A stretch of 64,000 nt of DNA from JAEUNX01 sp034004685 (GCA_034004685.1 JAVEWG010000008.1:1-64000); one strand, 5' to 3'. Positions 8,884 to 17,316 are shown, counted from the first letter of the stretch. Translations and numbers: made by a program. Notes: a model not told the origin generated them from the letters alone.

Positions 8884-9894
8884 TCAGTCTCGCCGGGTGG
8901 CTTCCACGCATTCCTTCACCAGTGCCGGGCCCCGGAAGATGAGTCCGCTGTAGACCTGCACCAGGCTGGCGCCGGCCTCCAGCTTGGCGCGGGCCTGACG
9001 GCCATCGAGCACGCCGCCGGCGCCGATGATGGGCAGTTCCCCCTGGAGGGCGGTGGCCAATTGGCGGATGACGTGGTTGGAGGCTTCGAACACCGGGGCG
9101 CCGGAAAGACCGCCCTGTTGTTCGCCGTAGCGCACGCCCTGGACCTTGTCCCGGGCCAGGGTGGTGTTGGTGGCGATCACTCCGTCGATGCGGTGGCGGC
9201 GCAGGGCGTCGGCGATGTTGCTGATCTGGGCCGGCTCTAGATCGGGGGCGATCTTGAGGGTGAGGGGCACGTAGCGGCCGTGTTGGTCCGCCAGCCGGGT
9301 CTGGGCGGCCTTGAGGCCCCCCAGGAGGGCGTCCAGTTCTGATTCTCCCTGGAGTTGGCGCAGATTCTTGGTGTTGGGGGAGGAGATATTGACCGTCACG
9401 TAGCTGGCCAGGGGATAGACCTTGTCCAGGCAGGCCAGGTAGTCGTCGGCGGCGTTTTCGATGGGGGTATCGAAATTCTTGCCGATGTTGATGCCCAGGA
9501 TGCCCTTGTAGCGGGCCTGGCGGACGTTTTCAAGAAGGGCGTCCACCCCGTGGTTGTTGAAGCCCATCCGGTTGATGATGCCCTTCACTTCCGGCAGGCG
9601 GAACAGCCGGGGACGGGGGTTGCCGGGCTGGGGGCGGGGGGTGATGGTGCCGATTTCCAGGAAGCCGAAACCCATTCTGGCCAGGCCGTCAATGGCCTCC
9701 CCGTTCTTATCCAGGCCGGCGGCCAGGCCGATCCGGTTGGGAAAGGCGAGCCCCATGACTTCCACCGGCTTGGCGGCCAGGGGCTTGCCGGCGGGGAGCA
9801 GCCTGCCGCTCATGTTGAGGGCGGCGAGGGTGAATTCGTGGGCGGTCTCGGGATCGAGGGTGAAGAGCAGGGGGCGGAGGAGTTCGTAGATCAT
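8884..9894 (-). CDS. pyrD: Dihydroorotate dehydrogenase (quinone), class 2
   Basis: Fourth step of pyrimidine synthesis: oxidises dihydroorotate to orotate with FMN and passes electrons to membrane quinone. The 336-residue length fits class 2 enzymes. The N-terminal helices (MIYELLRPLLFTLDPETAHEFTL start) are the quinone/membrane entry, followed by the barrel with GLAAGLDKNGEAIDGL (about 57-72) and INRMGFNN (about 105-112). The catalytic serine loop is NISSPNTKNLR (about 170-180), and late FMN-phosphate loops IIGAGGV and VQVYSGL are present. Read towards the left edge, 47 bases downstream of bpt on the same strand; bpt, aat and pyrD may share transcripts. Confidence 0.96.
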   Translation of the reverse strand: MIYELLRPLLFTLDPETAHEFTLAALNMSGRLLPAGKPLAAKPVEVMGLAFPNRIGLAAGLDKNGEAIDGLARMGFGFLEIGTITPRPQPGNPRPRLFRLPEVKGIINRMGFNNHGVDALLENVRQARYKGILGINIGKNFDTPIENAADDYLACLDKVYPLASYVTVNISSPNTKNLRQLQGESELDALLGGLKAAQTRLADQHGRYVPLTLKIAPDLEPAQISNIADALRRHRIDGVIATNTTLARDKVQGVRYGEQQGGLSGAPVFEASNHVIRQLATALQGELPIIGAGGVLDGRQARAKLEAGASLVQVYSGLIFRGPALVKECVEATRRD

Positions 9895-9941
9895 CCGCGC
9901 ATTTTACCCGAGCCGGCGGAATGGGGATTCGGCGCTTGCTT

Positions 9942-10670
9942 TCAAGGCGGTGAGTCGGGCAGGACTTGCCACTGGCCGTCGATCCGTCCTTCCAGGGGCC
10001 GGAAGCGGGCCTTGTAGGCCATCTTGCGGCTCTCTTCGATCCAGTAGCCCAGGTAGAGGTAAGGCAGTGCCATGCGCTTGCAGGCTTCCACCTGCCACAG
10101 GATGCCGTAGGTACCCAGGCTGCCGGCGTCAGGGGTGGGTTCGTAGAAGGTGTAGACGCTGGAGAGGCCGTCGGCCAGACGGTCGATGACGCTCACCATG
10201 ACCAGCTCGTCCCCGTCCCGGAACTCCACCAGCCGGCTATCCACGTGGCTTTGCAGGAGGAACTGGGCGTATTGCTCCCGGTTGTCCTGGTCCATGCCGC
10301 CGCCGGCATGGCGGGTGACCTGGTAGCGCTGGTAAAGCTGGTAGTGTTCCTCGAAGAACACCAGGGGCAGCTCGGTCACCGTGAGGTGGGCGTGCTGGCG
10401 CCAGGCCCGGCGCTGGCTGCGCTTGGGCTGGAATTCATGGCAGGGGATGCGGACCGGCACGCAGGCGTGGCAGGCGTCGCAATGGGGGCGGTAGGTGAAG
10501 ACGCCGCTGCGGCGAAAGCCGTTCTTGACCAACTCGGAATAGATCGGGGTGTCGATCATGTGGCCGGGGGTTGCCACCTGGGAGCGGGCCTGGCGCTCCG
10601 GCAGGTAGGAGCAGGCGTAGGCCGCCGTGGCGTAATACTGGATCAGGGCGTAGGGGTAGTCCTTCTGCAT
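9942..10670 (-). CDS. bpt: Aspartate/glutamate leucyl-tRNA-protein transferase
   Basis: Bacterial Ate1-like transferase of 242 residues that adds leucine from Leu-tRNA to proteins starting with Asp or Glu, marking them for N-end-rule degradation. The family start YALIQYYATAAYACSYL and the cysteine-rich HCDACHACVPVRIP (about 68-81) are present, as are LYQRYQ, the SVYTFYEP stretch and YLYLGYWI near the C-terminus. The ATG at 10670 begins the conserved part; the open frame extends further upstream but overlaps aat. The gene starts 13 bases after the aat stop, so the two N-end-rule transferases form one unit. Confidence 0.93.
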   Translation of the reverse strand: MQKDYPYALIQYYATAAYACSYLPERQARSQVATPGHMIDTPIYSELVKNGFRRSGVFTYRPHCDACHACVPVRIPCHEFQPKRSQRRAWRQHAHLTVTELPLVFFEEHYQLYQRYQVTRHAGGGMDQDNREQYAQFLLQSHVDSRLVEFRDGDELVMVSVIDRLADGLSSVYTFYEPTPDAGSLGTYGILWQVEACKRMALPYLYLGYWIEESRKMAYKARFRPLEGRIDGQWQVLPDSPP

Positions 10671-10683
10671 GGCGTGTTCCCGA

Positions 10684-11391
10684 TCAACTCCAGTCCAATG
10701 TTCCCATGGCCCTGGCTGGCCAGGGGGCCGGCGGCGGCCCTCCGAGGGTCCATTCCGCCAGGCCGGCGGCAAAGTCGGCCCGGGGGATTTCCCGCCCGCC
10801 CAAGGCGGCCAGGTGAGGGGTGGTCATCTGGCAATCGATTACGGCAAATCCGGTTAAATCTAAATAGCGGGCCAGATGGGCCAATGCCACCTTGGAGGCG
10901 TCGGAGCGGCGGCTGAACATGGATTCGCCAAAGAAGGCCCGGCCCAGGGCCAGGCCGTAGAGCCCGCCCACCAGTTGGCCGTCATGATAGCTTTCGACGC
11001 TGTGGGCGTAGCCCAGTTCATGCATGCGCAGGTAGGCCGCCTGCATGGCCGGGCTGATCCAGGTGCCGCCACCGGGCTCCCGGGGCTTGGCGCAGGCTTC
11101 GATCACCTGGCGGAAGGCGGTGTCGCAGCGGACCTCGAAGCGGCCCTGGCGCAGTACCTTGCCCAGAGAGCGGGTGATGCGGATGTGCGCCGGCCCCAGG
11201 ACCATGCGGGGGTCCGGGCTCCACCACAGAATGGGCTCACCCGGGTTGAACCAGGGAAAGATGCCCCGCCGGTAAGCGGCAAGGATCCATTCGGGCGTCA
11301 GAGCGCCACCGGCGGCCAGCAGGCCGTTGGGTTCCCTCAGGGCGCAGGCAACGGGGGGAAAGTCCTCAGGGCTCTGGAGCCAGGCAATCAT
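10684..11391 (-). CDS. aat: Leucyl/phenylalanyl-tRNA-protein transferase
   Basis: Transfers Leu or Phe from tRNA to proteins with N-terminal Arg or Lys, feeding them to the ClpS/ClpAP route. Protein of 235 residues, family length. Signatures: GLLAAGGALTPEWILAAYRRGIFPWF (broken here: the stretch spans about residues 23-48), WWSPDPRM (about 56-63), GTWISPAM (about 109-116), FFGESMFS (about 153-160) and the IDCQM stretch near 183. It overlaps the fbpC stop by 4 bases and is followed 13 bases later by bpt. Genes fbpC, aat and bpt therefore run as a tight series on the minus strand, combining iron import with protein turnover. Confidence 0.95.
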   Translation of the reverse strand: MIAWLQSPEDFPPVACALREPNGLLAAGGALTPEWILAAYRRGIFPWFNPGEPILWWSPDPRMVLGPAHIRITRSLGKVLRQGRFEVRCDTAFRQVIEACAKPREPGGGTWISPAMQAAYLRMHELGYAHSVESYHDGQLVGGLYGLALGRAFFGESMFSRRSDASKVALAHLARYLDLTGFAVIDCQMTTPHLAALGGREIPRADFAAGLAEWTLGGPPPAPWPARAMGTLDWS

Positions 11392-12503
11392 CCGCGCAGG
11401 AAAAGGGGTTGGTTGCCGAGCTGCACCAGGGCGGAGGGGGAGGTCTCGTGGAAGGTCACCACGTGGTCCACGTCCAGGCGGATGCCGATCCGTTCGCCGA
11501 TGGCGTGATTGTGGTGGCTGGGCACCAGGGAGAGCACCCGGGTGCCGCTGGCCAGGCGCAGGGTGTAGAGGATCTCGGCGCCGCGAAAGGCCTTGTGGAT
11601 AACCTCGGCCCTGAGGGGGCTGGTGTCGTCGTGGATCACGTCGTCCGGCCGCAGCAGCACATCCACCCGACAGGTTTTGTCACAGGCGCCGCAACCCACG
11701 CCGCATTCCACCGGCACGGCGCTGTTGAGGGTGCCCAGTTCCACCTGGACCTGGCGCTGGTTGAGCACCATGCCCTCCACGAACACCCCCTGGCCGATGA
11801 AGTCCGCCACGAAGCGGTTGGCCGGCCGGTGGTAGAGGTTGTAGGGGCTGTCCCATTGCTGGATGACCCCCTGGTGCATGATTCCTACTTCATCGGCCAC
11901 GGCGAAGGCTTCGTTCTGGTCGTGGGTGACCAGGATGGCGGTGGTGTTGGAGGACTTGATGATCTCCCTCACTTCATGGGATAGGCGCTCCCGCAATTCC
12001 ACGTCCAGGTTGGAGAAGGGTTCGTCCAGCAGCAGCAGGCTGGGGCGGGGGGCCAGGGCCCGGGCCAGGGCGACGCGCTGTTGCTGGCCGCCGGACAGTT
12101 CGTGGGGGTAGCGATCGCCGTGGTGGGCCAGTCCGATGGTCTCCAGCAGTTCCCGGACACGATTTTCCCGCTCGGCCGGGGGGATGCGGCCCAGGCCGAA
12201 ACCGATGTTGTCCGTCACCGTGAGGTGGGGGAACAGGGCGTAGTCCTGGAACACCATGCCGATCCGTCGGCGTTCCGGCGGCAGGCAGGTGCCGGAGGAG
12301 CTCACCAATTGCCCGTCGATGTGGATTTCACCGCCGATGGCCGACTCGAAGCCGGCAATGCAGCGCAGGACGGTAGTCTTGCCGCAGCCCGAGGGGCCCA
12401 GCAGGCAGCCGATCTGGCCCTTTTCCAGGCGCAGGTCGAGGCCACGGACCACAATGTGCTGACCGTAAGCGAGGGTGAGGTTGCGGACTTCCAGTTGGGC
12501 CAT
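11388..12503 (-). CDS. fbpC: Ferric iron ABC transporter ATP-binding protein with cysteine cluster
   Basis: ATPase of a Fe3+ importer (371 residues from the ATG at 12503). Walker A GPSGCGKTT (36-44), Q-loop, signature LSGGQQQRVALARAL (136-150), Walker B LLLLDEP (156-162) and switch histidine LVTHD (191-195) are all present. The C-terminal regulatory part, beginning near residue 235, carries four closely spaced cysteines (267, 271, 274, 278; spacing C-x3-C-x2-C-x3-C), a ferredoxin-like pattern not part of the usual ABC fold. The permease gene is divergent and the binding-protein gene lies 2.8 kb away. The start was chosen by alignment to the ABC fold. The frame stays open to 12590, but those residues are not conserved. 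Confidence 0.92.
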   Translation of the reverse strand: MAQLEVRNLTLAYGQHIVVRGLDLRLEKGQIGCLLGPSGCGKTTVLRCIAGFESAIGGEIHIDGQLVSSSGTCLPPERRRIGMVFQDYALFPHLTVTDNIGFGLGRIPPAERENRVRELLETIGLAHHGDRYPHELSGGQQQRVALARALAPRPSLLLLDEPFSNLDVELRERLSHEVREIIKSSNTTAILVTHDQNEAFAVADEVGIMHQGVIQQWDSPYNLYHRPANRFVADFIGQGVFVEGMVLNQRQVQVELGTLNSAVPVECGVGCGACDKTCRVDVLLRPDDVIHDDTSPLRAEVIHKAFRGAEILYTLRLASGTRVLSLVPSHHNHAIGERIGIRLDVDHVVTFHETSPSALVQLGNQPLFLRG

Positions 12504-12611
12504 GGCGGATTGGGGGCTGGGTAGATACGATCCATTATAATTCGCGGCTTCCGGAGTAGGTTCAGGGCCTGCCGGCAAACAATTCAACAAGACAGGCAGA
12601 CGGAATTGGAC

Positions 12612-14276
12612 ATGAACTGGTCTGGATGGAGCAGGATGCTCCGGGGCAAGCCCACCTTACTGGGCGGTGGCGCCCTGGTGGTCGCCCTGTTGGCGGCAGT
12701 CCCGGTGATTTCGGTGTTCCTGGCGGTGTTCGTATCAGGCACCGGGGATACCTGGCGACACTTGGCGGGCACCGTGCTGCCCGACTACATCACCAATACC
12801 CTGGTTCTTTGCCTGGGAGTGGGCCTGGGGGTCGGCAGCATCGGGGTTACCACCGCCTGGCTGACCGCCATGCATGATTTCCCCGGCCGGCGCTTCTTCG
12901 AATGGGCGCTGGTGCTGCCCATGGCCATGCCGGCCTACGTGATGGCCTATGTCTATACGGACTTCCTCCAGTTCGTGGGGCCGGTACAGGGCGCCCTGCG
13001 GGGCTGGTTTGGCTGGCGGGCCGGGGACTACTGGTTTCCGGACGTGCGTACCGTGGGCGGGGCGGTGGCCATGTTCATGTTCGTGCTCTACCCCTATGTG
13101 TACATGCTGGCCCGCACCGCCTTCCTGGAGCGGGCCTCGGGCATTCTGGAAGCCGGGCGCTCCCTGGGCCTCACGCCCTGGTCGGCCTTCTTCCGCTTGT
13201 CCTTGCCCCTGGCCCGGCCGGCCCTGGTGGCGGGGATGGCTCTGGCCCTGATGGAGACCCTGGCGGACTACGGCACGGTGTCCTACTTCGCGGTGCAGAC
13301 CTTCACCACCGGTATTTACCGGGCCTGGTTTTCCCTGGGCGACAGGCTGGCGGCGGCCCAGTTGTCGGCGGCCTTGCTGAGCTTCGTGGTGGTGGTCTTG
13401 CTGCTGGAGCACTACTCCCGGGGGCGGGCGCGCTTTCACAACACCTCCCGCCAGCATCGGCCCCACCCGGGGCGGCGCCTGTCGCCCCTGGCCGGGGTCG
13501 TGGCGGCGGTGGCTTGCTTCATGCCTTTCCTGCTGGGTTTCCTACTGCCGGCCGGCTTATTGCTGAAAATGGCGGTGATGGAGGGGGATGCCCAGTTCGG
13601 CGAGCGTTTCCTTCACCTGGCCCGCAACAGTTTTGTGCTGGCCAGCGCCTCGGCCCTGCTGGCGGTGGTGCTGGCGGTAGTGCTGGCCTATGCCGCGCGC
13701 CTGGCCCGGACCGGGCTGGCCGGCTGGTTCAACCGTCTGGTGGGCCTGGGTTATGCCGTGCCAGGCTCGGTGATCGCGGTGGGGGTGCTGATTCCGGTCG
13801 CCCGGCTGGACAACTGGCTGGCGACCATCCTTGGCCAGCTCTTCGGCGCCAATCCAGGCTTGCTCCTCACCGGTGGGGTGGCAGCCCTGGTGTATGCCTA
13901 TCTCACCCGGTTCCTGTCGGTGGCGCTCCAGACGGTGGACACCGGCCTGGCCAAAGTAACCGCCAGCATGGATGATGCTGCCCGCAGCCTGGGGCTGGGG
14001 CGCTGGGGCGCCCTGCGCCGGGTGCACGTGCCGATCCTGCGGGGCAGCCTGCTCACTGCCGCCCTGCTGGTGTTCGTGGATGTGATGAAAGAACTGCCCG
14101 CTACCTTGGTGATGCGGCCCTTCAACTTCGATACCCTGGCTACCCAGGCCTACAACCTGGCCTCCGATGAACGCCTGGCGGAGGCCTCCTCGGCGGCCCT
14201 CACCATCGTGGTGGTGGGCCTCCTGCCAGTGATCATCCTGTCCCGCCAGATCGCCCGCCAGCGGCGCTCAAGCTAG
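12612..14276 (+). CDS. fbpB: Ferric iron ABC transporter permease (fused two-half type)
   Basis: Permease of 554 residues with two homologous membrane halves, the arrangement of FbpB/SfuB iron transporters. About twelve hydrophobic segments are visible. Each half has an EAA loop that contacts the ATPase: EAGRSLGLTPWSAFFRLSLP (about 180-200) and DAARSLGLGRWGALRRVHVP (about 457-477). The start is ATG at 12612; a TTG two codons upstream (12606) is possible and no strong ribosome site separates them. Divergent from fbpC across about 108 bases and convergent with fbpA, with a shared terminator between. Confidence 0.9.
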   Translation: MNWSGWSRMLRGKPTLLGGGALVVALLAAVPVISVFLAVFVSGTGDTWRHLAGTVLPDYITNTLVLCLGVGLGVGSIGVTTAWLTAMHDFPGRRFFEWALVLPMAMPAYVMAYVYTDFLQFVGPVQGALRGWFGWRAGDYWFPDVRTVGGAVAMFMFVLYPYVYMLARTAFLERASGILEAGRSLGLTPWSAFFRLSLPLARPALVAGMALALMETLADYGTVSYFAVQTFTTGIYRAWFSLGDRLAAAQLSAALLSFVVVVLLLEHYSRGRARFHNTSRQHRPHPGRRLSPLAGVVAAVACFMPFLLGFLLPAGLLLKMAVMEGDAQFGERFLHLARNSFVLASASALLAVVLAVVLAYAARLARTGLAGWFNRLVGLGYAVPGSVIAVGVLIPVARLDNWLATILGQLFGANPGLLLTGGVAALVYAYLTRFLSVALQTVDTGLAKVTASMDDAARSLGLGRWGALRRVHVPILRGSLLTAALLVFVDVMKELPATLVMRPFNFDTLATQAYNLASDERLAEASSAALTIVVVGLLPVIILSRQIARQRRSS

Positions 14277-14286
14277 TTCCAAAATA

Positions 14287-14315
14287 CACAAGGCCCGCAT
14301 TAAGCGGGCCTTGTG
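14287..14315. terminator. Bidirectional intrinsic terminator between fbpB and fbpA
   Basis: Perfect 12-bp stem, CACAAGGCCCGC pairing with GCGGGCCTTGTG around a 5-base loop. Read on the minus strand it is followed by TATTTT, so it best serves fbpA, whose stop is at 14334. It lies 10 bases after the fbpB stop and probably ends both transcripts. Confidence 0.8.
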
Positions 14316-14333
14316 CGGTGGGGTCGGGGATGC

Positions 14334-15350
14334 TCAGCGGAAGCCGGCCCGGTCAAATACTTTTTGAGCCTGGACTACCGTATCGGCCAGCTTGCCCACC
14401 GGCAGGGCGTCCGCCTTGAAGGCGCCCAGGGCGTCCAGGGCCGGGTTCTTGACCTTGACGCTGGCCACCACCGGCCATTCGTTGTTGCCATCGGCAAAGT
14501 ACACCTGGGCCTCCTGGGAGGCCAGGTATTCCAGGAACTTCACCGCCGCCTCCTTGTGGGGCGCGTACTTCAGCACGCCGCCGCCGGAGATGTTGATGTG
14601 GGTGCCGTAGGACTTCTGATCGGGCCAGGCCACCCCGACTTTTTCCATCATCTGCCGCTCATCAGGCTTGGTGGAATTCATCATGCGGGCCACGTAGTAG
14701 GTGTTGGCTAGGGCCACCCCGCATTCGCCGGCAGCCACTGCCTTGATCTGGTCCGTGTCACCGCCTTTGGGGGCTCGGGCGAAGTTTGCCACCAGGCCCT
14801 TGGCCCATTCCTCGGTCTTGGCTTCTCCCAGATGCTGGATCAGGGCGGCCCCCAGGGAGAGGTTGTAGGGGTGGCTGCCGGAGCGGGTGCAAACCTTGCC
14901 CTTGAGCGCCGGGGCGGCCAGATCCTCGTAGTTCTGGACCAGATCCTTGGAGACATCCACCTTGTTGTAGACGATCACCCGGGCCCGGGTGGAGAAGGCA
15001 AACCACTTGTCGGTGCGCAGGTGGGCGGGGATGGCTTCCTTCAATAGCCTGGAATCCGTGACGGCAAAAACGCCCAGCTCGTCGGCCTTGGCCAGGCGGG
15101 AGGCATCCACGGTGATGAAGACGTCGGCGGGACTGTTGGCGCCTTCGTTCTTGATGCGCTCCAGGAGCTCGTCTTCCTTGCCTTCGATACGGTTGATCCT
15201 GATGCCGGTTTGCTTGGTGAAGTTGGTGTAGAGGGATTCGTCCGTCTGGTAATGGCGGGCGGTGTACAGGTTGAGTTCGGTATCGGCCCCCTGGGCTGCA
15301 GGCAGCACGGCCAGGCCGGCGATGAGGGTGGCGAGCAGTTTGAATTTCAT
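14334..15350 (-). CDS. fbpA: Ferric iron ABC transporter substrate-binding protein
   Basis: Periplasmic binding protein of 338 residues that would deliver Fe3+ to FbpBC. A signal peptide with cleavage after LPAAQGA (about residue 22) is clear. The mature protein begins TELNLYTARHYQTDESLY, matching the FbpA/FutA group, and SGSHPYN and the tyrosine-rich ALANTYYVARMM stretch (about 208-219) are where iron-ligand tyrosines are expected. The ATG at 15350 begins the signal peptide and has AAGG about 6 bases upstream. A Fur-like inverted repeat lies about 67-87 bases upstream. It ends at a strong shared terminator. Confidence 0.93.
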   Translation of the reverse strand: MKFKLLATLIAGLAVLPAAQGADTELNLYTARHYQTDESLYTNFTKQTGIRINRIEGKEDELLERIKNEGANSPADVFITVDASRLAKADELGVFAVTDSRLLKEAIPAHLRTDKWFAFSTRARVIVYNKVDVSKDLVQNYEDLAAPALKGKVCTRSGSHPYNLSLGAALIQHLGEAKTEEWAKGLVANFARAPKGGDTDQIKAVAAGECGVALANTYYVARMMNSTKPDERQMMEKVGVAWPDQKSYGTHINISGGGVLKYAPHKEAAVKFLEYLASQEAQVYFADGNNEWPVVASVKVKNPALDALGAFKADALPVGKLADTVVQAQKVFDRAGFR

Positions 15351-15416
15351 GATCAGCCTTGTCGAAACAGGTGAAGGGAAGAGCAAAGAGACCATGGAAT
15401 CGTATCGAGATTGGCA

Positions 15417-15437
15417 TGCGAATGCAAACGATTCGCA
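15417..15437 (-). promoter_or_regulatory. Candidate Fur-type operator upstream of fbpA
   Basis: Inverted repeat TGCGAAT-N7-ATTCGCA, 67-87 bases upstream of the fbpA start. The position and spaced-dyad form suit a ferric uptake regulator site for an iron-import gene. The match to the classical GATAATGATAATCATTATC box is only partial, so this is a proposal. Confidence 0.4.
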
Positions 15438-15473
15438 ATACATGACTGATGGCCTGGTCAGGAGGGCTGCAGA

Positions 15474-15502
15474 TCAAAAAAAAACGGCCCTCAGGGCCGT
15501 TT
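15474..15502 (-). terminator. Intrinsic terminator of the NlpC/P60 gene
   Basis: Stem AAACGGCCC/GGGCCGTTT with a TCA loop, followed on the minus strand by a run of nine T residues. It lies immediately after the peptidase stop at 15507 and is a textbook Rho-independent terminator. Confidence 0.92.
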
Positions 15503-15506
15503 CACA

Positions 15507-16040
15507 CTATTTGACCGGGGCGATCAGCCCAGGATTTTCGGGTGCGACGCGGCGGGCACCATTGAAGCGCTTGGTCCAGTAGTTTTGGGACATGTCTTCC
15601 ACCCGCACCTTGCCGCCGGAAGAAGGCGCATGGATGAACTGGTTGTCCCCAATGTAGATGCCAACATGGGAGAAGGTGCGGCGCATGGTGTTGAAGAACA
15701 CCAGATCGCCGGGCTTCAGTTCATCCTTGTTGATCCGGTCTCCCATCTTGGCCATCTGGGCCGCGGTACGGGGCATGTCAAGACCGAGGGCACCCCGGAA
15801 CACTTGCTGGACCAGGCCACTGCAATCCAGGCCAGTCTCCGGGGAACTGCCCCCCCGCCGGTAGGGAATGCCCAGATAGCCCAGACCTTCGAAGACCAGT
15901 TCCTGGGCGGCGCTGGTGTATCTTTCGAAAGTGGATTTGCTGTCGCCAGAGCGTGTGGAGGCGGGGGTCTCGTCCGCCAAGGCCGGTGCGGAAAGGGCGC
16001 AGGCCATGAGGACGGCGAGTAGGGGTTGGGCAAGGCGCAT
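15507..16040 (-). CDS. NlpC/P60 (C40) family cell-wall peptidase
   Basis: Exported endopeptidase of 177 residues, expected to cut murein peptides (D-Glu to diamino acid bond). A signal peptide ends near SAPALA (about residue 22). The catalytic cysteine is in TGLDCSGLVQ (about 70-76), the first histidine in SHVGIYIG (about 125), and the third residue is probably His in FIHAPSSG (about 137). Domain order and length match the small Spr/NlpC-like enzymes of proteobacteria. Single gene with its own strong terminator, divergent from the DUF2726 gene across about 64 bases. Confidence 0.92.
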   Translation of the reverse strand: MRLAQPLLAVLMACALSAPALADETPASTRSGDSKSTFERYTSAAQELVFEGLGYLGIPYRRGGSSPETGLDCSGLVQQVFRGALGLDMPRTAAQMAKMGDRINKDELKPGDLVFFNTMRRTFSHVGIYIGDNQFIHAPSSGGKVRVEDMSQNYWTKRFNGARRVAPENPGLIAPVK

Positions 16041-16104
16041 TCGCGGGACTATAACCCGGGCGCCGAATCAGGGTAAACCCGTTTCGGATTTTTCGGAGAG
16101 TGGA

Positions 16105-16692
16105 ATGGCGGCATTCCTGGTGTTGGTAGCAGTGGCCGTGGGCTTGGGCTGGCTGGTTTGGCGAACCGTCCGGCGCGCTCGGGAAGCCCGGCGGGCCGCG
16201 GAAGAAAGAGAGGCTGTTTTCCTGGCGAGTTTGGCAACACCTCGGCCGGTGCCCAGGGAGGACAAGACTGTCCCGACCCTGCTCGCTCCCAGGATTGACG
16301 TTTTGCCACCCGCCGCCGATGCCGGCCTGGCGCGGGCGGGGCGCCCCTACCTGAGCCGCGCCGAGGGGCTGATCTTCCGGGCCCTCAAGGAGGCTTTCCC
16401 CGTCCTGAATGTCTTTCCGAGAGCATCCCTGCGCCGGGTTCTGGGTGGCGAGGCCCTGGCCAAGGATCTGCGGGTGGATTTCGTGGTGTGCGGGGCAGAT
16501 TTGACGACCCGGGCCGTGGTGGATCTGGCCCGGGCGGAGGAAGCCCGGGCGGTGGCGGACTTCAAGGCCGAGCGGCTGACCCGGGCGGGTGTGGGCTACC
16601 TCCGGGTGGATGGCCAGCAGCCGCCTTCGGCGGACGAGTTGCGGTTGGCGCTTCAGGCGTGGTGCGGCGAGGGGTCAGAAGGTCGCTCGTAA
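16105..16692 (+). CDS. DUF2726 domain-containing membrane-anchored protein
   Basis: Protein of 195 residues: one N-terminal membrane segment (AAFLVLVAVAVGLGWLVW, residues 2-19), a charged linker, then a DUF2726-like domain from about residue 80. This domain has features of the restriction-endonuclease-like fold: FRALKEAFP, LRVDFVVCG (a D-x-V core) and ADFKAERL. A nuclease function is not established. The start is ATG 16105, with GGAGAG 6 bases upstream. Its last 18 bases overlap the 3' end of the convergent exonuclease-like gene. Confidence 0.75.
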   Translation: MAAFLVLVAVAVGLGWLVWRTVRRAREARRAAEEREAVFLASLATPRPVPREDKTVPTLLAPRIDVLPPAADAGLARAGRPYLSRAEGLIFRALKEAFPVLNVFPRASLRRVLGGEALAKDLRVDFVVCGADLTTRAVVDLARAEEARAVADFKAERLTRAGVGYLRVDGQQPPSADELRLALQAWCGEGSEGRS

Positions 16693-17316
16693 CTGGCGGA
16701 AGGTGTGCTCCGCTTCCATCAGGTCCCGGGGGCTCCCCATGCCCATGGTGGTGGCGCGGGCAAGGGCCTTGAGGAACAGCAGGCTGATGGCCCAGGCGTC
16801 CCCCAGGGCGTGGTGGCGGAGGAAGGTATCCACCCCGGCGCGGGCCATCCAGTCCCCCAGGCGCAAGGGGTGGGCCGATAGCTCCGGCTGCAGGCTGGGC
16901 AGCAGCCAGTAAAGGTCGAGCCAGTGGGCCTGGGGTTCCACCCCCAGATATTGGGCTGTTGCCCGCTCCAGGTGGGTTCGATTGAAGGCGCCATGGAATA
17001 CCACCAGGGGCGCGCGGCCGGCGAATTCCAGGAGACCGAGCAAGGCTTCGGCGGGATCGGGGTCGAGGTTGGCCAGGTAGGCGGCACGGGGCGCCAGGGC
17101 TCGCTCTTCCACCGCTACCGCCGCCACCGCCAGCAGGCGGTCCTGCTCTAGGTTGAGGCCGCTGGCTTCGGTGTTGACCACCACGTAGCGGGTTTCGAAA
17201 TGGGAGCGTCCCAAGTCGGCGGATTCCATTTCCTGCCAAGCCGCCAGACGCTCCCGCTGGCTGGGGCGCATCGGGATCTCGGCGCGGCCGGACAGGAATC
17301 GGTTGAGCCAGTTCAT
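16675..17316 (-). CDS. DnaQ-like 3'-5' exonuclease domain protein, catalytic residues substituted
   Basis: Protein of 213 residues with the RNase T/DnaQ (DEDDh) fold. The expected motif I (D-x-E) reads VVNTEASGL with Asn at 48. The expected motif II aspartate reads HGAFNRTHL with Asn at 112. Motif III is intact (HHALGD, His168 and Asp173), as is Glu50. Two of four metal-binding acids are therefore replaced, so the protein may be inactive as a nuclease or work differently. The gene overlaps the end of the cNMP/CBS gene by 4 bases, so the pair is translated together. This pairing of a DnaQ-like protein with a CBS/DUF294 protein is common in betaproteobacteria. Confidence 0.82.
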   Translation of the reverse strand: MNWLNRFLSGRAEIPMRPSQRERLAAWQEMESADLGRSHFETRYVVVNTEASGLNLEQDRLLAVAAVAVEERALAPRAAYLANLDPDPAEALLGLLEFAGRAPLVVFHGAFNRTHLERATAQYLGVEPQAHWLDLYWLLPSLQPELSAHPLRLGDWMARAGVDTFLRHHALGDAWAISLLFLKALARATTMGMGSPRDLMEAEHTFRQLRATF

